Shown: positions 51,009 through 59,729, counted from the first letter of the stretch. The stretch: 64,000 nucleotides of DNA from Ktedonobacteria bacterium brp13 (GCA_015099395.1 AP024096.1:5869485-5933484); one strand, 5' to 3'. Translations and numbers: made by a program. The notes: generated by a model from the sequence alone, not told the origin.

Positions 51009-52940
51009 TCAGGTCAATTGTTCGCGATTCTGAATCGGAGTTGTAATCGGCGTTGTGTGGTATTCAGTATCGATATCCGCTTCGTTTCTGGTGTTCTTGT
51101 TCTTGATGAGCGATGGTGTATGCAACGTAGCACCAGTCAGTGAGGTGGGTAGCGAGAGCCGTGGTTGTATCATCTGGCTATTTGTTTGCTGTCGCTGCAA
51201 TAGCTGTGCATTCAGTGACTGTGGGAGCGGCGTCTCCGGGAGTTCCGTCTGCATCTGTGCTGCAGTGAGCTCAGTGGGCTTTTGCGCCTTGTCAGTCTTG
51301 CCCTGTGTAGATCTCTGTCTGGTTGCCTGATGGCTATGATTGTATCTACCAATGTAGAAGTAGGGTCTATGGCGAGGTCGACATTTATTGATGATGACGC
51401 CGAGCACGGGAGCTTTCAGCCGCTGCAAGGTGACTCCCGCTCTGTTGACTGCTTCTGGTGACTCTTGCGCTGCTGTAATAACGAGCAGGCTGGCATCGGC
51501 GATCAGGGTCAGGGCCTGGGTGATACTCCCTTCGTGCATCGGCGGCGTATCCAGTATGATCAGGTCGATGATCGGCCTGGTTGGTTGTGTTGCGCCCAGA
51601 CCTAGCAACTGGTCCTGTAGTTGTGCGATCTCGGGAATGTGGGAGACCAGTTCCCCGGGTACTGTGCCCGCTGAACCAATGGAGAAGAGCCAGAGGTTTG
51701 GTACAAAGGTTTTGTGCTGTGCCAGCCAGTTTGCAAGGTAAGATTCGGGCTGTTGCGTACTCTGCTCTATCTCATAGAAGCTGGCTGAGATGCTGCTGGT
51801 CCTGGGCATCTGTATGATCTGATGGAGCATGGCACGTCGCGTGTGGGAGTCGATCAGCAGCACCCGGGTCCCGCTCTGGGCGAGGACAATCGCCAGTTGT
51901 GCCGCCACTGTACTTGTGCCGCTTCCTTTGCGTAGACTGGTGCAGAGCAGGATGCGTGGCTGTCCCTCGGCCTGAACTTGCAATACGAGCGCGTTTTTTA
52001 GCAGGAGAAAGGCTTCGCGCAACGGATCCATCTGGGGCTGCGAAAAATCCAGCAATTGGGCCCCTCGTCTGAAGTTGCGGATAAACGGGAGCTGGCCCAG
52101 TGGTGCCAGCGTTGTTTGTTGTTGTACATCGTCGTTGGTACTGATATCGCTATCCAACCAATCCAGTAGGAGAAAGAGGATAACAAGTCCTCCCAGGCTT
52201 ATCCCTGCTACCAGCGCACTGCTACTGAGGGGGTCATAGCTATTGAGCCGTGCGGTAATGTTCGCCGCTTGGACGATTGTAAAGAGTGTCGCAAGCTGAC
52301 TCTTCTGGATCTGTAGCTCTCCTTGATTCGTGAGTAATTGATTATAGGTTGTCTGATCGCCATCGCGTAACGCCTGTTGCTTGCTCAAGTTCTTTGCGTT
52401 GATCGGATTCAGTTGCATGGTGGTCAGTTGACCCTGTGCGTTGTCCAGAGCCTGGTGCGTTGACGTAATCTGTTGCGCGATCTGGTTCAGCTGAGCTTGC
52501 AGCCTTGCGTTCTCACGGGCGGTCTCGAAGGAGATCAATGCATTTGTGACTGCGTTGGCCTCACTGAGCGCCAGTGCTTGTGTGGCTGCATTCGCATGGA
52601 TCGCTATGAGACCCGCCGTCGTCACCATTTCAGAACTGATCGCGGTTGTCAGTTGTGCCACAGTCATGCCTCGCAAGTGCTGACAGGCAAGCTGTATAAC
52701 CGGCGAGGTACGTGACAAGATGACAGCATTCGTAACCTCTTTCTGCGTATCGATACCACTTCCTTTCGCTGTCTGGCTGAATGGATGAATCTCGGTAAGC
52801 ACCGTTGCCTGGTAGCTAGAGGGTAAATAGAGACAGAGAGCATAGGTAATGCCTGTACAGAGTGTGAGCAAGAGCAATACATAGATGCTTTTGCGTTGTA
52901 TTACCTGCGCAAAGTGGCGGAGTGTCAAATGAATTGGCAT
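51009..52940 (-). CDS. Wzz/BY-kinase-like polysaccharide chain-length protein with altered P-loop
   Basis: 643 residues. Residues 1-260 match Wzz: a membrane helix near 20-38, a long outer coiled coil and a second helix near 240-262. Residues 300-540 are a CpsD/Wzc-type nucleotide domain: the Walker A' strand reads RVLLIDSHTRR and Walker B LIILDTPPM. The P-loop reads RKGSGTSTVA, where the usual lysine of GxGKST is threonine. The C-terminal 100 residues are Gln/Pro/Leu-rich and lack the tyrosine cluster of active BY-kinases. It may act as a co-polymerase that no longer hydrolyses ATP, or bind nucleotide weakly. GGGAGG precedes the ATG. Confidence 0.85.
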   Translation of the reverse strand: MPIHLTLRHFAQVIQRKSIYVLLLLTLCTGITYALCLYLPSSYQATVLTEIHPFSQTAKGSGIDTQKEVTNAVILSRTSPVIQLACQHLRGMTVAQLTTAISSEMVTTAGLIAIHANAATQALALSEANAVTNALISFETARENARLQAQLNQIAQQITSTHQALDNAQGQLTTMQLNPINAKNLSKQQALRDGDQTTYNQLLTNQGELQIQKSQLATLFTIVQAANITARLNSYDPLSSSALVAGISLGGLVILFLLLDWLDSDISTNDDVQQQTTLAPLGQLPFIRNFRRGAQLLDFSQPQMDPLREAFLLLKNALVLQVQAEGQPRILLCTSLRKGSGTSTVAAQLAIVLAQSGTRVLLIDSHTRRAMLHQIIQMPRTSSISASFYEIEQSTQQPESYLANWLAQHKTFVPNLWLFSIGSAGTVPGELVSHIPEIAQLQDQLLGLGATQPTRPIIDLIILDTPPMHEGSITQALTLIADASLLVITAAQESPEAVNRAGVTLQRLKAPVLGVIINKCRPRHRPYFYIGRYNHSHQATRQRSTQGKTDKAQKPTELTAAQMQTELPETPLPQSLNAQLLQRQQTNSQMIQPRLSLPTSLTGATLHTPSLIKNKNTRNEADIDTEYHTTPITTPIQNREQLT

Positions 52941-53240
52941 TGTGAAGCAGCCTCCCTTACAACCTGAGCAACGTTCAATACGATCAAATATCTAGCCGTC
53001 TTTCCTTTTGTACCTTCTCAATAGTAGAGACGTAAGTTATATAGATATATAACAATAAGGTACTATTGCTTTTGTTACACAATCTAAATGGAAGGGATAG
53101 AGGAACCATCTGAGCAAACTCCTATCATCTATGCAGTTGACAAGCAGTAAGCCGCAACATACAATCCTTATAAGGGGAATTAAAATATTCTATATATTAT
53201 TGTGTAAATCACGCACTCCTGGGGGTTACCTGCCTGCCTT
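52941..53240. other. Intergenic region between divergent genes
   Basis: Three hundred AT-rich bases with no gene. Expected to hold promoters for the Wzz/BY-kinase-like gene and the TPR gene; I see no convincing consensus pair. Confidence 0.3.
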
Positions 53241-54887
53241 ATGAATGATGACAATGAGCGCCAGATGAATCTCAACCAGAGGCTCGCTACCTTACAGGCT
53301 TCGTTAGAGATCTACACGCGCGAGACATTTCCGCAAGAATGGGCACGCACCCAGTATGAACTGGCGCTGACCTATACCCACCTGCTCGCACAGAATCGCC
53401 GACTCTACGTATTAAAGGCGATGGCTTGTCTACAAGCCAGTCTGGAGGTCTACAGCTATGAGCAGTATCCGCACGAGTGGGCGAACGTACAACGGCAACT
53501 GGGCGATCTGTTCTGCCTGTTATCGACCGATGACCGCTATTCCACGTTACGCAAAGCCATTACCTGCTACGAGAACGCTTTAAAGGTCTACACCCGTGAA
53601 GGAGATCCGCAACAGTGGGCGATGACGCAGCATAGCCTGGCAAACGTCTATACTTTTCTACCGGGCGGCGAACGCCAGAGTAATCTGGAACAAGCCATCA
53701 TGCACTATCGCGCCTCGCTCCAGGTCAATACCTACGAGGAGCAGCCTGAGCACTGGGCGAATACGATGCAGCGTATGGGCAACGCCTATCGCAACATGCT
53801 CGGAAATGAGAGCGAGCAGAGTCTTCAGCAAGCCATTGACAGCTACAGAGCCGCCTTACGTGTTTACACCCAGGAGTCCAATCCACAGGAATGGGCCATC
53901 ACGTATAACTATCTGGGCATCACCTATACCCTGCTCACAGACAATGAAGATCGTATGCAGTCAGTGCAGGCCCTCTACTGTTTCCGCAATGCTTTGCGCA
54001 TCTTTACACGGGAGGCCTATCCAGAGGAGTGGGCGCGTGCCAACAACTTGCTCGGCCTCACCCTGCTAGACCTATCAGCCGGAGAAGAGCAGAGCTATCT
54101 ACGGGCCGCTATTGACTGTTTTGAGGCTGTCCTGCACGTCTATACTCGTGAACAGCAGTCGCTAGCCTGGGCTAACGTTCATTACAACCGTGGTTATGCG
54201 TACACAATGATCCAGACACACGATGAGTTACAGCGCAAGCGCTATCTCCACGAAGCTGTCAGTTCGTTTGAAGGAGCCCTGCGTGTCTACAGTCGCAAAG
54301 AGACTCCCTATGAATGGGCCAAAGCGCAAGCCAATCTCGGGAATACCTATGCAGCGCTGTGCGAAGACGACGACCAATACCTGCTACGCAAAGCTATTGC
54401 CTGTTATCGTGCTGCCCTGCTTGTCTATTCTTACGAGAACTTGCAAGAGGAATGGGCCTCTACACAGAGTCACCTTGCCAGAGCCTATCTACACGTGAGA
54501 GTGCGAGGCACAGGAAAAGAGGTAAGTGAGGTCCTGGCGATTACAGAGGAAGGTAAAAACAAGGCCGAGGAGATTGAGCAACGAGAGAAGCCAGGGTATC
54601 AATACCTCTTAGATCAAGCTATCGCCTGCTGCGACGAGGCTCTACAGGTCTTTACTCGTAGCAGTGCGCCGCTCGAGTGGGCGCTTACAACTCGCTTGCT
54701 CGGTGAAGCGTACGCCGCTTACTCAGACGATAAAGGCGCAGCAAAAGGGGAGCAGCAAAAGAATCTGCGTCAGGCTGTCTTCTACTGCGAACAGGTACTT
54801 CCCATCCTGATGGAATATCAGCAAGAGAAAGAGTTGGCTACCACACGTGCATTGCTAGCTAGCCTGCGTGAACGCCTGCAAGCATAA
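53241..54887 (+). CDS. TPR protein of about ten long EWA-type repeats
   Basis: 548 residues composed almost entirely of a unit of about 50 residues that reads roughly A-x2-CY-x2-AL-x-VYTRE-x2-P-x-EWA-x-TQ-x-NLG-x-AY. At least nine copies are visible: EWA or QWA/HWA occurs at each repeat, preceded by VYTRE/VYSYE. This is a TPR subtype with a long inter-helix loop, seen in proteins with CHAT or other effector domains; here no effector domain is present. No signal peptide, so cytoplasmic scaffold. It is a single gene, 80 bases before the MazF stop codon, which is convergent. Confidence 0.85.
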   Translation: MNDDNERQMNLNQRLATLQASLEIYTRETFPQEWARTQYELALTYTHLLAQNRRLYVLKAMACLQASLEVYSYEQYPHEWANVQRQLGDLFCLLSTDDRYSTLRKAITCYENALKVYTREGDPQQWAMTQHSLANVYTFLPGGERQSNLEQAIMHYRASLQVNTYEEQPEHWANTMQRMGNAYRNMLGNESEQSLQQAIDSYRAALRVYTQESNPQEWAITYNYLGITYTLLTDNEDRMQSVQALYCFRNALRIFTREAYPEEWARANNLLGLTLLDLSAGEEQSYLRAAIDCFEAVLHVYTREQQSLAWANVHYNRGYAYTMIQTHDELQRKRYLHEAVSSFEGALRVYSRKETPYEWAKAQANLGNTYAALCEDDDQYLLRKAIACYRAALLVYSYENLQEEWASTQSHLARAYLHVRVRGTGKEVSEVLAITEEGKNKAEEIEQREKPGYQYLLDQAIACCDEALQVFTRSSAPLEWALTTRLLGEAYAAYSDDKGAAKGEQQKNLRQAVFYCEQVLPILMEYQQEKELATTRALLASLRERLQA

Positions 54888-54967
54888 TTTGCCTGCAGCG
54901 TAAAGACGTGTCGCATATTCTTTTGAAGAGGTATTGCTGTGGGGGTAGGTAGTAAGGTAGTGAGTGG

Positions 54968-55384
54968 TCAATCGCGTAAGATATGGAGACTGAGGCGTAG
55001 CGCTAGATCGACCTGATGCATCTCTTCAGGGCTGATGGTACCGCGACGGCGGATCAGGCGTGACTTCTCTATAGTCATAACCTGTTCGCATTTAACATCG
55101 GTATAATCGGTCAGACCATTCTGCGTATTTGGTGTAATACGTACGTGCAGCGATATTTCACGCTCGGTTCGGCTCATCGAAGCAACAATAGTTAATGGAT
55201 ATGACGAAGACGAATTGCCTCTATCATTTTGAATAATCAGGGCCGGTCTGGTTCCTTGTTGTTCGGCACCGCGGCCGGGTGACCAATTTACGTCCCAAAT
55301 CTCACCGCGTCGAGGGTTTGGAGTCGCGGCATATGCATCCTGCTGCTTCAGGCTGGGCATCGTATGCCTCGCCTCCTCACTCAT
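54968..55384 (-). CDS. mazF: MazF/PemK-type toxin endoribonuclease
   Basis: 138 residues. RRGEIWDVNWSPGRGAEQQG starts the PemK/MazF fold, followed by RPALIIQNDRGN, the conserved VASMSRTE strand and the late DVKCEQVMTIEKSRL. Toxins of this class cut RNA at short sequences to slow translation. The ATG overlaps the antitoxin stop codon by four bases (ATGA), typical of a coupled pair. An ATG eight codons further in, after GAGGAGG, could be the real start. Confidence 0.9.
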   Translation of the reverse strand: MSEEARHTMPSLKQQDAYAATPNPRRGEIWDVNWSPGRGAEQQGTRPALIIQNDRGNSSSSYPLTIVASMSRTEREISLHVRITPNTQNGLTDYTDVKCEQVMTIEKSRLIRRRGTISPEEMHQVDLALRLSLHILRD

Positions 55385-55707
55385 GCTAATATACCTTCAC
55401 GACCTGCATAAAAAAAGAATTGGGAATCTTCTAAGATATCGGGGGATGATGCAAGGTAAGCATAAGCTTCATCGAGGGCGCTGTTCAGAGAGGTGATTTC
55501 ACGTTCGCGTTTTTCAACGATTGCCAGTCGTAACTGTTCGTAATTATCTTGTCGCATAAGATCCATGATAGTCTCCACAACATCTCCTAGAGAGGAATCG
55601 AGCTCAACCGCCAACGCTTTCAGCTCTTTATGCTGTGTTGACGGAATTTGAATCGATTTCCGTATGAGGTTCTCATGACGATAAAGCTCTGTATGTACGA
55701 CAGCCAT
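55381..55707 (-). CDS. Antitoxin partner of MazF
   Basis: 108 residues, acidic overall, with an N-terminal segment RKSIQIPSTQHKELKALAVE that looks like a ribbon-helix-helix or related DNA-binding start, and a C-terminal half (LNSALDEAYAYLASSPDIL) suited to wrapping the toxin. Family not firmly recognised; assignment rests on the overlap with mazF. GGAGG precedes the ATG. Confidence 0.7.
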   Translation of the reverse strand: MAVVHTELYRHENLIRKSIQIPSTQHKELKALAVELDSSLGDVVETIMDLMRQDNYEQLRLAIVEKREREITSLNSALDEAYAYLASSPDILEDSQFFFYAGREGILA

Positions 55708-55814
55708 GAAGGTGCCTCCTGTTATTACACGACGATATCTCTTCTTATTGTACAGAGGTCCCTGTGAATTGTCAATGAAGTTATGGTGTTTTTCTTAGAA
55801 ATATTAGAATGCAT

Positions 55815-56747
55815 CTATTGTAGCTTAACAATGGCTTTGTTTTTTGTGGAGACATTCAAGAACCGGAGAGCGATCAGAATACCGAAGGAGACGGCCAGTA
55901 AAGCGACCGCGAGCGCTATCGCCTGATCCAGATCGGTCTCAGAGGCGAGATAGACAGCAATCGGCATGGTCTGTGTGGTGCCCGGAAAGTTGCCAGCAAA
56001 AGTGATGGTCGCGCCGAACTCGCCAAGAGCACGTGCCCATGCCAGTCCGATACCAGAGAAGAGGGCAGGTCGTATCAACGGTAGCATCACGCGACGGAAC
56101 ATATAGAGCGGCGTCGCGCGTAGTGTATAGGCGGCCATCTCATAGCGCCGGTCCATCTGCTCCAGACCCGCGCGTGCACTATTAATAAAGAAGGGAGCCG
56201 CGATAAATGTCTGGGCCATTACCACTGCAGCAGTCGTAAACGGGATAGTGATCCCCAGCAAGCTCAAATATTGGCCCAGTAGACCAACGCGTCCAAATGC
56301 CAGCAGGAGCGCTACACCGGCTACCACCGGTGGTAGCACCGTCGGTAAGGTCACCAGCGTCTCTAGCAGGCTACGTCCGGGAAAGCGATAGCGCGCCAGC
56401 ACATACGCCACTGGCAGGCCAAGTGTGACCGCGCAGAGCGTACTGATCGTCGTTGTCACCAGGCTCAAGAGCAGAGCTTGTGCGATCTCCGGTTGCTGAA
56501 ACTCACTCCACAGCGCTGCCGGTGGTTCCCTGATCAGTAGCGCAACCAGCGGAATACCCAGAAACAGAAAAAAGAGACTCGCAAGTAGCGCAACCAGTAG
56601 CCTGATCACCCAACCCATCCGTAGATCTAACGCATGTAAACGCGTTACACGTAGCGCTATGGTCGGCTGCCTGACCTGTTCCTCTTTCTGTAGCGCAGAG
56701 GTTGGCGTTGGTCCGGTCGCTGGCGTCGTCTCTTTCATCCTGTTCAC
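55815..56747 (-). CDS. modB: Molybdate ABC transporter permease
   Basis: 310 residues with an N-terminal extension, then six membrane helices. The EAA loop in EQMDRRYEMAAYTLRATPLYMFRRVMLP and the earlier TLPTVLPPVVAGVALLLAFG stretch match ModB/CysW permeases; LARALGEFGATITFAGN is the ModB end signature. The start may be GTG at 56747 or ATG at 56738. It lies 12 bases after modA. No ModC ATPase gene follows; the next genes belong to other systems. Confidence 0.9.
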   Translation of the reverse strand: MNRMKETTPATGPTPTSALQKEEQVRQPTIALRVTRLHALDLRMGWVIRLLVALLASLFFLFLGIPLVALLIREPPAALWSEFQQPEIAQALLLSLVTTTISTLCAVTLGLPVAYVLARYRFPGRSLLETLVTLPTVLPPVVAGVALLLAFGRVGLLGQYLSLLGITIPFTTAAVVMAQTFIAAPFFINSARAGLEQMDRRYEMAAYTLRATPLYMFRRVMLPLIRPALFSGIGLAWARALGEFGATITFAGNFPGTTQTMPIAVYLASETDLDQAIALAVALLAVSFGILIALRFLNVSTKNKAIVKLQ

Positions 56748-56759
56748 CTGAAGATATAG

Positions 56760-57611
56760 TTAGCTATTTGTAACGGCGATAAAGTGATACTTTGTCAGCA
56801 CGGTCTGACCAGCCGACGAGAGCAGATAATTGATAAAGTCCTGCGCCTGCTGGCTATGTGTCGAACTTTTCGTGAGTGCAATCGGGTATTGCGCTACAAC
56901 ATTGTACTGGTCAGGAATCGTAATCATTGTAACCTGACTCAGTTCCTGCTGCGTCACATCCGTCACATACACGATACCCGCATCGGCCTCACCAAGCTGG
57001 ACCTTCTCCACGACCGCCTTCACATTCTCTTCCTGCGAAACGATATTGGCCTTGACACTCTTCTCATAGGCCGCACCATAAGCAGATGACTGGCCTAGCT
57101 TATCCAATATCTGCAGACCATACTTTCCAATTGGCACTGCCGGTGCGCCCACCACCAGCTTCAGTCCTGGCTTCGCCAGATCCTTTAACGTCGATATATG
57201 AGCGGGATTAGCTGCCGGAACGATCACCACCAGCCGATTCTTCGCAAAGACCGTGCTCGTAGCTACCAGATTCGCAGTGCTGGCGTTCTGCATATTGCTC
57301 TGATCGGCAGAGGCGAATATATCGGAAGGAGCACCATTCGCAATCTGCTGCTCTAGCGCCTGTGAACCATTAAAGTTATAGGTAATTGTAACATCAGAAT
57401 GGAGAGTATGGTACTGCTGCTTTATCTCATTGAACGACTCCGTCAGCGAAGAAGCAGCAAAGATATTCAATGTAACAGGACTCGTCGTGGTCTTAGTCGC
57501 AGCGCCACTGCCGCTTTGTGTCGTAGTCGTCGTACCAGTATTTCCGCATGCGGCCAGTATCAATACAACGAATACCATGAAGAAAGGGAATACGCGACGA
57601 AATATGCTCAC
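56760..57611 (-). CDS. modA: Molybdate-binding lipoprotein
   Basis: 283 residues from a GTG at 57611 with GGGAGG upstream; the longer frame starting at 57647 would put charged residues before the signal. The signal peptide ends in LAAC, a lipobox (cysteine near residue 22). The mature protein shows LNIFAASSLTESFNEIK with the Ser residues that bind molybdate/tungstate, NGAPSDIFASADQ and ADAGIVYVTDV, matching ModA. Confidence 0.92.
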   Translation of the reverse strand: MSIFRRVFPFFMVFVVLILAACGNTGTTTTTQSGSGAATKTTTSPVTLNIFAASSLTESFNEIKQQYHTLHSDVTITYNFNGSQALEQQIANGAPSDIFASADQSNMQNASTANLVATSTVFAKNRLVVIVPAANPAHISTLKDLAKPGLKLVVGAPAVPIGKYGLQILDKLGQSSAYGAAYEKSVKANIVSQEENVKAVVEKVQLGEADAGIVYVTDVTQQELSQVTMITIPDQYNVVAQYPIALTKSSTHSQQAQDFINYLLSSAGQTVLTKYHFIAVTNS

Positions 57612-57995
57612 AGATTCCTCCCACAAATATGAACGCGCTATGTACATGTCATGCCATAACGCGTCTCTTTAATACAGTATCTCAGCAGATAAGTACTCAT
57701 GGATTGAGTATAACACATAGATGAGGGGTAAAGCTATGTCTGTGTTGTGTCGGTCTCCGAGCTTGTATGCCGATTTTTCTTGTCTAATCATGTGTGACGA
57801 TGTGCAATGAAATCGCATCGTTTTGGTGTCAAATTTGGTGTCAAATTTGGTGTAAATACGATGATCATAGCCCATGATAGCTATTTCTGATGACATTCGG
57901 ATTGAGGTGTAGGGCGAGCGCTATATCCTATGGTATACTTTGACCAGGTAGTGTTGTGGTTATCGCTATGGCTCCTGTGCGAAAGGGATTACTCT
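57612..57995. other. Intergenic region with 12-base repeats
   Basis: About 380 bases between divergent modA and the coiled-coil gene. The tandem repeat at 57822-57857 is the only structure. A minus-strand frame here is short and has no recognisable features. A molybdate-sensing operator or riboswitch was looked for upstream of modA and not seen. Confidence 0.4.
57822..57857. repeat. Three 12-base direct repeats (TTTGGTGTCAAA)
   Basis: Units at 57822-57833, 57834-57845 and a diverged 57846-57857 (TTTGGTGTAAAT). They sit about 210 bases upstream of modA. Iterated sites of this size can be protein-binding sites, but no function can be assigned. Confidence 0.7.
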
Positions 57996-58424
57996 ATGCC
58001 AACACAAGAAGATCGACTAACAGCAGTAGAAAATGATCTCAAGCGCTTTAAGTCTGAGTCAGTAAAATCTTATCATGATGTTGTTATTGATCTGGCTATG
58101 GTTAAGGCTCTTGCTCTGGGCGCTTTTGATGGCCTCGCAGCGATACGGATGCAAGTAACAGATTTTCGACAGGATGTCATTGAGCGTTTTGAAAGACAAG
58201 ACGTACGTTTTGAAGGACAGGACGCTCATCTCAATATGCATGATAAACGCTTCGATGAGCATGATAAACGTTTCGATGTTCTGGATAAACGCCTTGAGGC
58301 ACATGATAAACGTTTCGATGTTATGGATCAACGTTTCGATGTTATGGATCAACGTTTCGATGTTATGGATAATAAGCTTGATCAGGTTTTGCTAATATTA
58401 GTTAACCTGACAAGAAATTCGTAA
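57996..58424 (+). CDS. Coiled-coil protein with DKRFD heptad repeats
   Basis: 142 residues from the ATG at 57996 with GAAAGGG upstream. The C-terminal half (about 65-130) is built from seven-residue units HDKRFDV/MDQRFDV in an uninterrupted coiled coil, probably a trimer or tetramer; the end VLLILVNLTRNS is hydrophobic. The first 60 residues are helical with a leucine-rich stretch. No known function. The heptads are near-identical at DNA level (21-base units). Confidence 0.7.
   Translation: MPTQEDRLTAVENDLKRFKSESVKSYHDVVIDLAMVKALALGAFDGLAAIRMQVTDFRQDVIERFERQDVRFEGQDAHLNMHDKRFDEHDKRFDVLDKRLEAHDKRFDVMDQRFDVMDQRFDVMDNKLDQVLLILVNLTRNS
58245..58370 (+). repeat. 21-base tandem repeats coding for heptads
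   Basis: The unit CGTTTCGATGTTATGGATCAA repeats at least three times exactly at the 3' end of the array, with diverged copies before. In frame; changes in copy number would lengthen the coil by whole turns. Confidence 0.85.
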
Positions 58425-58452
58425 TACTAACTGATTTTGATATATATAAAGT

Positions 58453-58488
58453 AAAGCACCTGGATGCATGTTCGTCCGGTGCTTTTTT
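58453..58488 (+). terminator. Terminator of the coiled-coil gene
   Basis: AAAGCACC (58453-58460) and GGTGCTTT (58478-58485) with a 17-base loop, followed by T residues. Located 29 bases after the stop codon. Confidence 0.8.
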
Positions 58489-58841
58489 GAGATCCTGAGA
58501 GCCTCATTTTTGCTCGTGATTGTGTATGACCCCTGGTTATAGATCAGCTTATCCGAAAATCGATTTTTGTCTAAAAAGGGGTATTTTCGAAGAAGGCCTC
58601 TAGAATCCTTATATTGTCTACGAAAAAAGCGTCAACCATTGCTGCTCATCATGAGTGGCCAGCCAATCTCAGATTGGCTGGCCTCAAATGCTATGATTGG
58701 CTGTAGCGATGGCGTTTTCGGTGTGATAGAATCTGAACTAGAGACCAAAGAAGCGTCATTCTTTTCTATGAATAACCTTTTTATGTCATGCCCGATTTGT
58801 TACTTCATTACCACGCGACGCACGCCAGGAGAGATAAATAC
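58489..58841. other. Leader of pdxS with a perfect palindrome
   Basis: About 350 bases. The only conspicuous structure is the hairpin at 58657-58683. The short reading frames in this stretch have no recognisable content. The ribosome site AGGAGAG lies just before pdxS. Confidence 0.4.
58657..58683. repeat. Perfect 13-bp palindrome upstream of pdxS
   Basis: GGCCAGCCAATCT (58657-58669) and AGATTGGCTGGCC (58671-58683) are exact inverted copies separated by one base. It lies 158 bases before the pdxS start. Could be an operator, a leader stem or a small repeat. Confidence 0.8.
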
Positions 58842-59729
58842 ATGGAAAAACAGATAGGAACGATACAGGTTAAGCGCAGCTTCCCCGAGATGTTGAAGGG
58901 TGGCGTTATCTGTGATGTTATCGATGCCGAGCAGGCTAAGATTGCAGAAGAGGCTGGTGCCTCGGCTGTTATGGCACTGGAGCGGGTGCCTGCTGATATT
59001 CGTGCGCAGGGCGGCGTAGCGCGTATGAGCGATCCCGAGTTGATCATTAGGATTAAAGAGGCGGTCTCTATTCCGGTGATGGCGAAGTGCCGTATCGGTC
59101 ACTTTGTTGAAGCTGAGATCCTGCAGGCGATCGGCGTCGACTGTGTCGACGAGTCAGAAGTGCTCACTCCGGCTGACGAAAGCTATCACGTCAATAAGCA
59201 TCAGTTCTCGATCCCTTTTGTCTGCGGTGCACGCGACCTGGGTGAGGCCCTGCGCCGGGTTGGTGAGGGCGCGGCTATGTTACGTACGAAGGGTGAGGCC
59301 GGCACTGGTAACGTTGTCGAGGCGGTCCGTCATATGCGCACCATCATGGATGGTATTCGTCGTCTGCATGCTCTACCAGAAGAAGAGTTGATGAACGAAG
59401 CCAAGTTGCTCGGTGCTCCCTATGAGCTCGTTGTGGAAGTTGCCCGCACTGGCAAGCTGCCGGTCGTTAACTTCTCTGCCGGTGGTGTTGCCACGCCTGC
59501 TGATGCTGCATTAATGATGCGTCTAGGCGCTGAGGGTGTCTTCGTCGGTTCCGGTATTTTCAAATCTGGCGATCCCATGGCCCGTGCCAAAGCAATCGTC
59601 AAAGCCACCACCCACTATCAGGATGCGCGGATCGTTGCCGAAGTATCACGCAACCTGGGCGAAGCTATGGTTGGCATCAACGTCGATACACTGCCCCAGG
59701 AAGCCCTGATGGCACGTCGCGGCTGGTAA
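58842..59729 (+). CDS. pdxS: Pyridoxal 5'-phosphate synthase, PdxS subunit
   Basis: 295 residues from the ATG at 58842 with AGGAGAG upstream. VKRSFPEMLKGGVICDV opens the TIM barrel; the essential lysines lie in MAKCRIGH and MLRTKGEAGTGN. PdxS condenses ribose 5-phosphate, glyceraldehyde 3-phosphate and ammonia to pyridoxal 5'-phosphate. Very strongly conserved family. Followed by pdxT after 87 bases with an intervening hairpin. Confidence 0.97.
   Translation: MEKQIGTIQVKRSFPEMLKGGVICDVIDAEQAKIAEEAGASAVMALERVPADIRAQGGVARMSDPELIIRIKEAVSIPVMAKCRIGHFVEAEILQAIGVDCVDESEVLTPADESYHVNKHQFSIPFVCGARDLGEALRRVGEGAAMLRTKGEAGTGNVVEAVRHMRTIMDGIRRLHALPEEELMNEAKLLGAPYELVVEVARTGKLPVVNFSAGGVATPADAALMMRLGAEGVFVGSGIFKSGDPMARAKAIVKATTHYQDARIVAEVSRNLGEAMVGINVDTLPQEALMARRGW

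Noticed and set aside
57612..57800. Molybdenum cofactor riboswitch upstream of modA.
   Set aside because: The leader is short with no multi-stem structure recognisable by eye; only about 60 bases separate likely promoter sequence from the start.
57669..57896. 75-residue minus-strand frame containing FDTKFDTK.
   Set aside because: The apparent repeat comes from the 12-base direct repeats; no ribosome site and no family features. Coding is unlikely, though the repeat itself is reported.
58567..58857. 96-residue reading frame before pdxS.
   Set aside because: It covers the perfect palindrome and the pdxS start in another frame, has no recognisable features and poor start context.
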